The notes beneath the pieces are model-generated. The model made no database searches, was not told where the DNA came from, and saw nothing but the letters and a program-made list of their open reading frames with translations. Position numbers and translations under genes: made by a program. 64,000 nt of DNA. It comes from Spirometra erinaceieuropaei (lineage: Eukaryota > Platyhelminthes > Cestoda > Diphyllobothriidea > Diphyllobothriidae). The stretch spans positions 179,364 through 243,363 of the forward strand of contig CACRXP010000659.1 of the NCBI GenBank assembly GCA_902702965.1, in the 5' to 3' direction. Every line of letters begins with the position of its first letter. The stretch's first letter is position 1. Of the stretch, positions 23,872-33,957 are shown in pieces.

Positions 23872-23997
23872 ACATCGACGAATGTGCAACGGGCCTTGCA
23901 AAGTGTGGCTTGAATATGCACTGCGAGAACACGATCGGCTCCTATCGCTGTCTCTGCCAGCGAGGCTACAAGAATGTCAATGATACTGCGTGTGTCG
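23872..23997 (+). CDS. Exon 10: cbEGF domain
   Basis: Forty-two codons between CTCTTGCAG and G|GTATTT, phase 1 at both ends. It reads D-I-D-E-C-A-T-G-L-A-K-C-G-L-N-M-H-C, then C-E-N-T-I-G-S-Y-R-C-L-C-Q-R-G-Y and ends D-T-A-C-V. It is compact, with only one residue between Cys4 and Cys5, the canonical fibrillin/fibulin spacing. The intron separating it from exon 9 is only about 0.7 kb. Confidence 0.94.
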
Positions 23998-24194
23998 GTA
24001 TTTCCTTTTGTTTTACCTTTTGCTTGCCCCACTTTTCCAGTCTTTGTACCTCCGCTGCTCCAACAGCGGCCTCATATGAATAATGTACAGTGACTATTGT
24101 ACTGTTTCTCTTCACCTGTCCCTAAAACGAACCGTGCAGTAGATGCGCTGGACCAACACGGAGCTAGACCGCGGTTCGCTAGGTGTTGTTGTGA

Positions 24195-24530
24195 ATGCAC
24201 ACCCATAACAAATGCAAAACTGGGGGCGTGACGGCGTGCCCAGTTGCAGATCCACGACGGGTTCATTGGAATCCGAGCGTCCCCTCTTTTCCTTGTTATA
24301 TACGATCTTGGACAGTGTACGTTGTGGTCCAGGAGGTGTGGTGGTACGGCCACGTGTGTGTTTTTTGTCTTGTCAGCCGCATGTGGCCTCTCCAACCTTC
24401 GGTCTTCTTACCTCTGTCATGACACCGGGCCCAGAGTGCCGTATATGCTACAGGGGTCTATTATCATTTTATCTCACGCGAGAGTCGTCTCGCTGTGGAG
24501 CACACAGTGGACATCTTCAGTCGCAAAGAT
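24195..24530 (+). repeat. SINE-like repeat family A, copy A2 (uninterrupted)
   Basis: It starts CACCCATAACAAATG and runs through GTGACGGCGTGCCCAGTTGC, GGTGTGGTGGTACGG and CATGACACCGGGCCCA to GTGGAGCACACAGTGGACATC. It is the best uninterrupted reference for the family in the window. The overlapping plus-strand open frames over it are repeat-derived, not genes. Confidence 0.7.
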
Positions 24531-24654
24531 GAAACTGTAGCTCTATTCAGCAGTCACCCGATCACTGATACTTGGCTGGTCGTAGGTCTACAAGCTTAAA
24601 TATGCATCATGGGTACTCGCGCCGTTGAGTTCAGTTATGCAAAGTAAAACGGGA

Positions 24655-24800
24655 GTATTGAGGGTCAAATTAGGGCAGAATGCAGAAAAAGTAACGCCCA
24701 CGTGATCTTGCGCTAAATCCCTAAAAGATTAGGATAAGGTGTAAGACACAGGAATGAGGACCCTTTTGGAATTTAACGCAAGGCTACCTGTCTTGCGAGG
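24655..24800 (-). repeat. CCTAAC-type repeat, copy B3 (reverse)
   Basis: The complement carries TTAAATTCC, TCCTGTGTCTTACACC and TTATCCTAATC, matching TCCTGTGTCCTTATCCTAAC of B1 in the same order. It is a diverged reverse-orientation copy of the repeat at 4.9-5.5 kb. Confidence 0.45.
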
Positions 24801-26026
24801 GTCCTTAGTCTCGTATCTTGTTCAAATCACGGCTGATGCTAGGAAAACCTCGGACGAATTACCTGGCTGTTCTTCCCCCTTGCTAAGACTTGCAGGGGTT
24901 GAATTCCATATTTTATATAGCTTCCCTGTGGGTAGGTGGCAAGGTTGTTGGACTGTTATCAATGGCTCTTCTCCTCAGAAAAAGTATGACTCTCGTGATA
25001 CTTGAAACCGACAGTAAATAAAAAACAAAAGGTGAGTATAATAACTTCACTTTAGATCTCTGTCCACATTTAATAAGTCATTTTGTTTAGCCCGCACTCG
25101 TGGTTGATAAGACCAATTTTCAGGAAGGCTACTCCATGCTTTACTGTCTTGAATGGAGATTTTTCCATAATACTCCTTGAGTGAAGGACAAGATATTTTG
25201 TTAAACAGAGCGGAGTCAGTCCGTGTGTACCAGCGACCGTTTCTTGCCCCCACCATGTAACCACCCCGATGATACTGAACATGGGTACCTGTATAACATG
25301 GGCACAAACTTGTGCCGAAGATGACGGATTAATGACAGTTATTAGCCCTTTTCCGGGCGTCTCGTCCCAATTGTTTGCATAACCACGAACATGCTCAGAT
25401 TTTTTCCGATATTTCTCCATTCCTTTGTCCAATGCAATTTTTTACTACATATTCAGAGCATGTGAGGAGTGTTATCGGGTTTTAGTCCATACATTTTAAC
25501 ACCAATGCTTCTTTATGTTAAAGTGCACGACACTTTCACGCAGTGTAAGATAGTAAGTAAATGCGATACCCTGTGTCTAGGCCCACCTGCTAATTTGTCT
25601 TCCCTCTAGGGCAGGCTTCTCTTAAAGGTGTTTACGTATGCTAATATGCGATCATGAGGTGAGAAACTTCATCTGAGTTTCCGTTATGCGGCTGGAGCTA
25701 TCTTTCAACGTTTTTGCAAAACTCGCCTGCAGGCGTCCCTGGCATCATATTCACTACTTAGACGCGTTCCGACGTTTTTTTTTCATCCGATAGGTATTTT
25801 TAAATCTAACTGAGGTTTTATCCCAAAGCCCCCCTTACTAGACATAAATTAACCCATTACCGACATTTGACGCGCTCCTGTGAATAGTACTGTTCGTATC
25901 CTAGAAGCCACTTATTTGCTAATACTTTATTTGACCGCCAGCCCAACATTCATAGATGTAGTTCATTTTACCTGACAGTCTAATTACATGCACATTCATA
26001 TAATGCGGAGTGTCTGTGCATTGCAG

Positions 26027-26167
26027 ATATAGACGAGTGCAAGGTCTTCAGCTCCGTCGAATCTTGTGCAGACCCACGCGCCAGATGCGTGAATACCGCC
26101 GGAAGTTACAAATGCATCTGCCCGAATGGGTTTGTGTGGCATGGCTATCCGGTCTACGCATGCAAAG
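26027..26167 (+). CDS. Exon 11: cbEGF domain
   Basis: Forty-seven codons between GCATTGCAG and G|GTCAGA, phase 1 at both ends. It reads D-I-D-E-C-K-V-F-S-S-V-E-S-C, then C-V-N-T-A-G-S-Y-K-C-I-C-P-N-G-F and a longer final loop (V-W-H-G-Y-P-V-Y-A-C). The hydroxylation consensus is complete. Two aromatic residues in the C5-C6 loop lie where the packing contact to the next domain would be. Confidence 0.94.
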
Positions 26168-29079
26168 GTCAGACATTCCAACTGCTTGTTTTTGTTTTTG
26201 GTCGTTAGCCCCTTGCGCGCTCCATATACTGATGTTGGTTCGACTGTTCATTTGCTGCGTCCGCATTCCCAACATGAAGGAATGCCGTTCAGACGGGTAC
26301 AACTGAGCTCCAGCGTCTTTAAACTGTTTTCTGTGCACCTCGAAATCGCGCAGAGGCCGTATTAACATGGATCCTGTGAGTAGAAGGGTCGGACGAGGAA
26401 AGCGAAATTAAAAAGTTGCGAGTGGACCGCCTTTGGTTTTTTTCCATTGGTAGGTGCGTGTGTGTGATCAGTCAGTAACGTGGAAACCGTTTTAACTGTT
26501 AACTTATACTGTTCTTTACAGTTGTCCGTCCTTCGGTCTTCGTTAACACCTGACGCAGCATCTCCACCTCCTTCGCGCCGCACTTATAAGTACTCCTTAG
26601 GGCAACGGTAGGATGTAGAACCCCAATTAACTTGAGGCAGCCTGTGGGCCGTTGAAGGGGTTTTACGGGTGGGGCGGCACGCGGGACGAAGAGGGGGCGG
26701 AATGCAAGGAGACAAAGAAAACAAATAAATTACAGCCGAAAGTCATATTGTATGCTGTCATATGACCGGGATAGTGAGAGAGATAATTTTAAAAAAAACA
26801 AATAAAAGGCAATTTTCAAAAATAACGGATTTTAAATAAACTGTCCCTAGCCTAGGAAATTTCAATCCATGGGAACGGTGGATAATAAGTGATGTTTACA
26901 GTCAAGTTGGAGTTGCCAGCTACGTGGGATCCTACGGCCTATCGTTTCCCTCCTTAGGATTGCACAGCGGTCACTTACCGTTTGACTAAATGACTACTGT
27001 GCGCTACTTTCCTTTTGGCGTTGCGGTGCGCATTCGTTAAGGCACGAAATCCATTCGCCTCACAATACCACATGGGTTTCTCATAGAAACAACCCTGTGG
27101 ATTGCAAATAGTCCGACAAACTTGCTTACGGTGCCTGAATGCAGGCGACATTTTCCTAGTTCGCAGAGAACCTGGCTGCACTTTGAAAGGTTACCGTTCG
27201 CGCGTGAAAGAGGCAGGAGTTTTGCGTAGATGTGAAAAACGATATTTCTCCGCGCATTAAATAAATATCCTGAGATCTCGATTCATCGACTCTGAGGAAA
27301 CTCATAGCATCTAGACGTCGAGGACGCATCTTGACTATTCATGAAGTATCCGAGCTCCAGATACTGCTTAGTTTTAACGAACAATAGGCCATACTTTTTT
27401 GACTGCTATGATTTTTTAGACTAACTGTAAAAGACATTTGATGCTGTTACCGTATCCTATGGGTACCAAACAACACCCTAAAGGGGAATACGGATTTATG
27501 CTAATCTACACAGGGGAAATTTTTTGTTGTGCACTAGATACACCTTAAGGACAAACCAAAAATTCTGGTTCATCTTCGAAATGCGTAGGCACTAGTAAAC
27601 TTTATAAAACAGAAATCGGTCTCCTTTGAAAGTAACCTTAAAAAAGACGTACATTTTTATAAAGCTCATGCATGAAAAGATCTTTATGTGCAAGTGCTTT
27701 ATAAAACAGGACAAATACCGTCGCGGACACTGTAAATCCTTTAAAACACCATTTTACTTAAATCATCATGTGCCTGAGAGCATAATTAAGATTGGTATGG
27801 TAAAAAAGTGCTCAAATGTATGTCAGCTCACAATTGTGTAAGTGTCGATTTAAAAGGATATTTCCTGCTAATTCAGATCGTAGATTGCGAATTCCGGTTA
27901 AAAGTTATCGTTTCATATGAAACAATTCAACAGCTCTCGACAACTCTATTTGAGAATTTAACTTGTAATTACTGGTCGAGTAAAGAGGAATTTCAAGTAC
28001 TGTCGACAGTTAAATTTCAGGCGTACTATGTAATACTTAAAACATAATTAATTAATCTTTGCGACTAGCTATGAATTGTGACTTCGCAGTCCTCCTAAGC
28101 TGGATGCAAGGAGAAATGTTATAGTCTCTTTGACTCCGTGCGCCACACTTCCTGACTTAGACCTCAAATGTATTCGGTGGTCTGCGAGCTTCTTTGAACT
28201 GCAGTGAGATCTATATTCTCACCTAACTGCATCGTCATCGTTAAGTTGCAAGCGGTATGGTGTTCCTGCTATTTGGGATGACAAGTTTTAATAGGTATGC
28301 GTTATTATCGAAGGGGAAAAAGCGGACTTGGACTGCCATTGCTGGTTATTTTCTGTGGCTAGCCAACCCTGGCCCATTCTAGGCCACGATGAATCAGCTT
28401 TTGTTCCGGCGTTTCTTTGAGCTGCGAGCCAGACGCTTTACTCGTACAATGCACCCGGAACTGTCGGAGTTCGCATGGGACTTGCCTTCAGCCATCTGTT
28501 CTGTCCTGATAGCAGACGTAGGGTTCCGCAAATTAAAGTCGACAATACGAAAATCTTTATGCATGACTCTTGTTGATAGCTTTATTAACAGTTAATAGCT
28601 TAACTGCCAGTTCGGGCGGCAATTTAATAAAAGAAATGATAGGTCTTTTAGCGGCGTTTCAAATATAGTCACCTGCATGCAATCTTTTGGGGCAGAAAAA
28701 TCGTTGTTAGTGCTCAGCGACTTAATCATTTATCCCCTTGAAGAACTCGCTGAAGTGACTTCGTAAAACTGATTTATTGCGCAGTGTAACCTGTCTCCAA
28801 AGTTAAGTAGCATGCAATAGAGTTACAGCAAGATTGTGGCGTTTTTCCTTCATTCATCACTGTCTGAAATCGATCTTTTCCTTGCATTAGGCAGCGAACA
28901 GCTGAGACCTTGGTATTCGGTCCCTAACTCTCGGCTGCGTTGTGTTTCCTCAGAATGCAGTTATTCTTACTTTAGGAAATAAGCATTCAGGACGGACGAA
29001 GATGCGAACCTCACCCAAGTCGAGGTTTGAAAAAGGTTTTCTGTCCTTTTGAAAACCTATTTTCTTCTCTGTTTTACAG
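26168..29079 (+). other. Intron 11 (2.9 kb)
   Basis: I see no repeats, RNA genes or additional exons here. Open frames are short and have no family resemblance. Confidence 0.6.
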
Positions 29080-29208
29080 ATGTCAACGAATGTGTCATCA
29101 CTCCAGACATCTGTGGCCACGGCCATAAATGTATAAATGAAGAAGGTGGTTACAGATGTGAATGTGCCAAGGGATTTCGCATTGGATGGGACAATCGTAC
29201 CTGCATAG
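29080..29208 (+). CDS. Exon 12: cbEGF domain
   Basis: Forty-three codons between CTGTTTTACAG and G|GTGAGT, both strong splice consensus sites, phase 1 at both ends. It reads D-V-N-E-C-V-I-T-P-D-I-C-G-H-G-H-K-C, then C-I-N-E-E-G-G-Y-R-C-E-C-A-K-G-F and N-R-T-C, where N-R-T is a glycosylation sequon just before Cys6. The ATG at 29049 lies upstream of the acceptor in the intron and is not used. Confidence 0.95.
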
Positions 29209-29846
29209 GTGAGTCCTTCAGGCCGCCCGAAGTTTTCAGGCCATCTAAATCTTGAATATGGTTATAGTCACACGGAAGCGATGCTTTACAAACGCACTTT
29301 GTAGGCAAGGGTTCTGTCTAATCTTAACCCGGAACTTTCGTTTGAAGTCCTTGCAGGCTGCCAAAAGGTTAAATACCACCAGTTATGAAAGAGAGATAGC
29401 GACAAGGGAAGGGCGGTTTGAATGATTAATTCTGTATAATTTCCAAGCCAAGACAACCGGAGCTTTGCACACGTGCCATATTGGTCAATGAACATCTGAG
29501 TCAAAGGCCTTACCATCTGAGTTGGGGGCTGGTTGATTACGAAAAACAAACCTTTACTGATCATTTTGGGATCCCCCCGTCTTTGTCATCACTTATTCCC
29601 AAAATGCTGTCTGGCAAAATGCACGACTGCCACCTACCTTACAAACCTATTTTGATAGTCTGTCAGTGAGCACACATGCAGGACCCTGCGAAACTTACTA
29701 TTATTAGAAAACAAGCTATTCATGCACCAGAAAAGTTTAAGTTGTGCGTGCTTTAAATTAACGACTTATATGTTGTTTTTCTACTTTCTTTTGAGACGTA
29801 TTACAGTTTTGTCTTACCATGAACAGCGAATTTGCTATTCTTGCAG

Positions 29847-29975
29847 ATGTCGACGAGTGCTCGGACAGCTATCCGGATCGTGTTTGTAAAGATGGAATCT
29901 GTGTTAACACACCTGGAGGTTTTCGTTGCGACTGTCCAAGTGGTTATCGTCTGAGTGATCAACACCAGTGTGTTG
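29847..29975 (+). CDS. Exon 13: cbEGF domain
   Basis: Forty-three codons between ATTCTTGCAG and G|GTACGT, phase 1 at both ends. It reads [19 protein letters not shown], then [20 protein letters not shown]. It shares its length and the V-N-T-P-G-G core with exon 9, suggesting a fairly recent common origin within the array. Confidence 0.95.
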
Positions 29976-30715
29976 GTACGTTGCTCTTTTATTATGACTG
30001 GTTAGGGCACATTTCCTTTATCCAAAACCCTGACAAATCTAAAGCTTTTTGTCGCATAATCTCAAGAAGTTGCGACACTGTTTGCTTACGAGTCGAAAGG
30101 AAAACTTCAGCCCGCTTCTTCTTATTCAGTAAACAGCTCAAATAGATCTGACTCATGGGCAGTCCAGTGAATTTCCTCAGCTTCCTCCTAGATCGTTCGG
30201 AGTAAAAGACAGAGTTGCATAATTCCCTACGATCTCAGTACACAGTACAAACCCGCTACAGCCAAAAACAATGTGGACGAAGCAGCGTTCTTCCGGATGA
30301 AACTTCTAAAAGTTCCATGTCGGAATTTTTGGAAAGACTTCGATAAAAACTTCGTAAATTTTTCAATTTCCCGGCACCTGATTTATGTGGACCCTCACTA
30401 TTCTTTATGTTTGACACAGGAATAATGAGGCTGTGTTACCTTACCATACTTGACTATGTTGTAGGGTGAGTGATATCGCGGACTGTAAAAATGAATTCTA
30501 CAGGTTTAAAAAATAGTGTATAATCTTCACTTTCAGTCATACGGAGTACCAAGCGGAAGCTGAAGCTGTAAATTTCGACGATTTGTGCCTCCGTTTATGA
30601 GCATTATGTCTGTCGATGATCGTTTTTATACATCTGTAATGGTGGGTGTGACGAGAAGTTTGAATATGATTGGTAGTCAGATGTTCTTCAGGCATGAACT
30701 TTGTTGTTTTCCTAG

Positions 30716-30872
30716 ACATCAATGAATGTCAAGAGAAGGAAGATATTTGTGAATCTCGTTATGCACGTGGTTCCACGACATTCAAGTGTCTCAATCTGCA
30801 TGGTGACTACCGATGCATCTCGGAGCACTGCCCGAAGACGTATCGATTAGAGAAATTGCGAAACGGATTTCG
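30716..30872 (+). CDS. Exon 14: last cbEGF, first five cysteines (phase 1 in, phase 2 out)
   Basis: The acceptor is TTTCCTAG and the donor TTCG|GTAAGG. The exon reads D-I-N-E-C-Q-E-K-E-D-I-C, an expanded C2-C3 loop (E-S-R-Y-A-R-G-S-T-T-F-K-C), then C-L-N-L-H-G-D-Y-R-C and the C5 region E-H-C-P-K-T-Y-R-L. It leaves in phase 2 and joins exon 15 as G-F-R-C, supplying Cys6. The position of the intron between Cys5 and Cys6 is the same as in exons 4 and 7. The final EGF of hemicentin has the same C-P-x-x-Y signature. Confidence 0.9.
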
Positions 30873-32906
30873 GTAAGGTGTTGTCAGTCTCGTTTCCTTT
30901 TCCTTAAACGTTAATCCTCTTTGTGATCTCCCCAGTTTAGTGGGCAAAACTCTTCATGACTGTTACTCTATACTGTAACCCATTTGATGTAGAATTACTG
31001 GTAGGTTCGTGCGGAATTCGAGTCAAGAACCTCATATTAGAAATTCGAAGTTAACAATAATTAGATTAGCACATACCTAGGGAGTATTCACCAAACTTTT
31101 GTTACGACGTGCCCTGAATTCAAACTGGAGGAGACTGCTCGTTCTAGTTGGTCTGGAGGCAAATTTCCCCTGATTCTGTAGGTTTCTTGATTAGCGGTAG
31201 TCTTGCAAACTGGATCTCTTCTTTATTCAGTCAAAGGTCTCGGCTCATCCAGGACTATCTCTGACCAACTTCCAGTAGTATGTTAGTGATTATAGGCCGG
31301 TTTATTAGTCAGTAAAAGAACAGTATAGATTTAGTGCGCAAATGCTGCATTTCGAGTCTTTTCATTGCATGTAACTATCTTCTCGTATCGGGTAAATTAG
31401 ATTTTGCTTGCGGCAACTGCATGCTCCGTCAAAGGTGTTTTTACCATTTCAAGAATAGATCACGTATTTTATTTGCCCACACCCCCAAGACCTCACGGAA
31501 AGCGTTGCCGACGTCAAGTCGTACTCAGTATCATTACTTGCGCGGCCTATTGGAGAAAATCCTAAAAGTTTTAAGGAAACGACGGATAATTGGAGCTATT
31601 AGTGGCTTCAAAATAATCATTGATGGAGGCAGTAGATTCAAGCACGCGTTTATTTGACTTGCAGTATCAAAAGGGAACAACTATTAGGCTAATTGTGAAG
31701 ACGTTGAGGTAAATGATCTCATTTAAATGGTTTGAACATAAATTAGCAGAAATTTCACAAACGGTTTTACCGCCGCGATAATTTATACAGTTTTGAGTGG
31801 CAACCGGTAAGGGGCTGGTCCAGCAACCAATTTCCTACTGCAGTCACATGGAGTGGCTACAAAACCCATACTTCAGGACTGAATTCCGGTCGAAAATGAA
31901 AGAAAGGACCCCTGCAATAATTTAGCTTTGGGTCCGAATACTGCTACCACGGCAGCTACCACCAAGCATAAGAGACTGGTGGGCCTGTCACGAGTCCACA
32001 CGCCATGGCGATGGCGGTCACTGTCACGTGAGTCAGTTTACGTACGCTCACACCCGTGAGCACGTATGGTTCGGTGTCTGGGACGAGACGGCCGGCGGGA
32101 CCGTCGGCCAAGTGGGTGTGCGTGGCACGTGAGGTTGTCCACCTGCAAGGTTGAACAAGGCGGACGATCAAATAGGCGTCTTTCGGACACGCCTATTTCG
32201 CTTTTTATGGCGCATGTTTTTCGTCTCGGCACGTGATCTCCACCGTGCCAGAGTAAAACTCGTGGCAATACTGTGTAGCTAGTCCCTTGTGAAGTCTGAT
32301 CTGAGCTCCCACCACTAGATGTAGCTCGTGAATTCTGGACGAGGCTGCATCCTCCAAAACTACATTGTAGCCAGTATGCGGCAAATAAATCCTGTTTGGA
32401 AATTAGGTCCATCGCTCAGATCATCCAACAACAAGGCGTCTTGTAGAGTTTGTTCAAGGAACTTCAGCCCTGAGTTGCCCCAGAAGTCTGCAAACGACGC
32501 TCGTTTATTCGTATAGGACCCTTACTTATGATGTTGAATTTTTCACTTCCTTCATTCAGCCTAACGAACCTCCTCAACTATCCATATACTCTAAGCAGTG
32601 TTACGGGTGGTTCAGATGGAGAACCGACCGCCACCACAAAGTATTTTGTGTCCAAACGCCAGTAAAGGGTGCGCTCACGACGTCTTTTGAATTTTGATGA
32701 ATGGGTGCTGTCAAACTGTGAGATCTGGCTTAAGTTAGTCAACTCTCTATGGACCGTTGATATCATCGGATCTTTTGGCTAACAAATGAAGAGAACATCT
32801 GTGAAAAGTCAATCCTCGTTCAATTTTCTTACACGACGAGACGTATATCAGCGACGTTAGCGTTTAGCTGGGTCTTGTGACACTTAATCGAAATGGACAC
32901 TATCTC

Positions 32907-33263
32907 TCACCGAGCGTGGGCTAGTATGTGTTGCCACCCGGATACTTTGGGACTTTGTGGGACGGTCTCAGTAAGCAGGCTCAATATTGGGGAACCTGTC
33001 GACGTACCTTTGTCCTGCTTGTATGTGACCCCACTCTCGGTGTTGGATGGCCTGACGCAATATTTAAAGGGAGTCGTGAGGCCCTTAATTGTCGACTTGT
33101 GCTTGATCGCCATACAGCGGACCGTCCATCCTGTCGTGACGTTGGATGACACTATCCCTTCACTTGGTTCAGTTGCGCCATCTTCCAGTTGAATCGGAAA
33201 TTTTTTCTCCGGTTGGAGCTTTGTTAGTTGACTTCCGGTGAGAGACTTTGAGCTGTGGAGCAT
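32907..33263 (-). pseudogene. Possible Penelope-type RT fragment
   Basis: A 118-codon open frame on the minus strand contains Y-K-Q-D-K-G-T-S-T-G-S-P-I followed by L-T-E-T-V. This resembles the RT motif B region of Penelope-like elements (Y-x-Q-x-x-G-T-x-M-G-S-P-I, then A-E-x-V). The rest of the frame does not align to RT in my reading and no Y-V-D-D follows, so at most a small decayed piece is present. Confidence 0.35.
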
Positions 33264-33404
33264 CCAGTTCGCAAAAATGTACGCTAATGTGCTTCGAAGC
33301 AGGATGCTTGATCAGACATTCTATTTTGTATCAGTATTCATAGCATTGCCCGGACGGTCGGCGGCAGAGCTCTGAGAAATCACTGAAAAATAAGTCCCAC
33401 TAAC

Positions 33405-33462
33405 AAGGGCAAGATGGGCTGGAGTGGCCGACCCCGGCCTTTTTTCCATCATTATCAAACCA
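33405..33462 (-). repeat. Possible tail of SINE family S
   Basis: The plus strand reads AACAAGGGCAAG then GGGCTGGAGTGGCC and GGCC. This matches the complement of the family S tail (GGCCACTCCAGTC then CTTTGTC) seen at 49.0-49.3 kb. Short and diverged. Confidence 0.35.
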
Positions 33463-33650
33463 TTACTCAATTTCGGAATCCAAAAAGTTAGGATGAATTC
33501 AGGCTCCTTATTCGCTGATACCTCAGCTCAACGGTAGAACACATAATGCAATGAACAAAGACCAGAGTCCAGCTGCATTTTAAACAGAAAAAAACGACCT
33601 TACTACCCTGAAATCTCCTTAATTCCTTCCTCATTTTCACCCTCTTTCAG

Positions 33651-33957
33651 CTGTCACTTAAAACCAGAACATGCGTGCAGACCAAATGACTATGGTTGTC
33701 TCAGGGACCGCCCACTGCTAATAGAAAGCTACAACATTGAACTGGTTGCCCCAATGAAACCTGAACAGCTACTGGCTGAAATTGACTCCAGCATTGTCAT
33801 CAACGGAACCGTTCGGGCGGAGCTCAGGGTGCATTATGCTCATCAAATGCGCAGCAATCTTCATATGAGCATCGAAGACGCTTTCAAGGTATTTGCTCTT
33901 ACGTTTGTATTCAAGGAACATGCTTCAATCAAGTTGTTGAAACAATGTACTCGTTAG
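33651..33957 (+). CDS. Exon 15: fibulin-type C-terminal module, probable last exon
   Basis: The acceptor CCTCTTTCAG has a good pyrimidine tract. The first C completes Arg with the CG of exon 14, then Cys6 and the pair A-C-R-P-N-D-Y-G-C, matching the C-P-P-N-D-x-x-C that opens the hemicentin C-terminal module. The rest (P-L-L-I-E-S-Y-N-I-E-L-V, then A-E-L-R-V-H-Y and F-K-V-F-A-L-T-F-V-F) looks like the beta-rich fibulin domain, with one N-G-T sequon. I take the exon to the TAG at 33955-33957. A possible donor AAG|GTATTT at 33888 would end it in phase 0 and need another exon, which I could not find convincingly. The module is somewhat shorter than in vertebrate proteins, so the exact C-terminus is uncertain. 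Confidence 0.75.

Larger units (their letters stand above)
23998..26026 (+). other. Intron 10 (2.0 kb)
   Basis: It carries family A copy A2 and the reverse B3 repeat. The remainder (24.8-26.0 kb) shows nothing further. Confidence 0.6.
30873..33650 (+). other. Intron 14 (phase 2, 2.8 kb)
   Basis: It includes a GC-rich block (31.93-32.42 kb) that contrasts with the surrounding AT-rich intron and may be an old transposon end, a minus-strand RT-like fragment (32.9-33.26 kb) and a probable SINE tail (33.40-33.46 kb). Confidence 0.55.
1..33957 (+). other. Gene span: fibulin/hemicentin-like extracellular matrix protein, 3' part (15 exons)
   Basis: The span runs from inside an exon at the left edge to a stop codon at 33955-33957. 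Fifteen exons join in phase to give about 700 residues: calcium-binding EGF domains followed by a fibulin-type C-terminal module. Proteins of this kind (hemicentins, fibulins) are secreted and assemble in basement membrane or matrix, where Ca2+ stiffens the EGF chain. Exons entered and left in phase 1 each carry one EGF. Three exon pairs (2763+6581, 11694+17630, 30716+33651) are joined by phase-2 introns inside an EGF, so the two members of a pair must be kept or skipped together. The last EGF plus C-terminal module resembles the hemicentin-1 C-terminus as I know it (a C-G-P-N type EGF, then C-P-P-N-D). Missing: the signal peptide and all N-terminal domains, so fibulin and hemicentin cannot be told apart here. 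No promoter is visible. Confidence 0.85.

Noticed and set aside
24195..24540. Overlapping 75-106-codon frames on the plus strand and 107 on the minus strand
   Set aside because: They fall entirely in SINE-like copy A2; similar frames occur in other copies.
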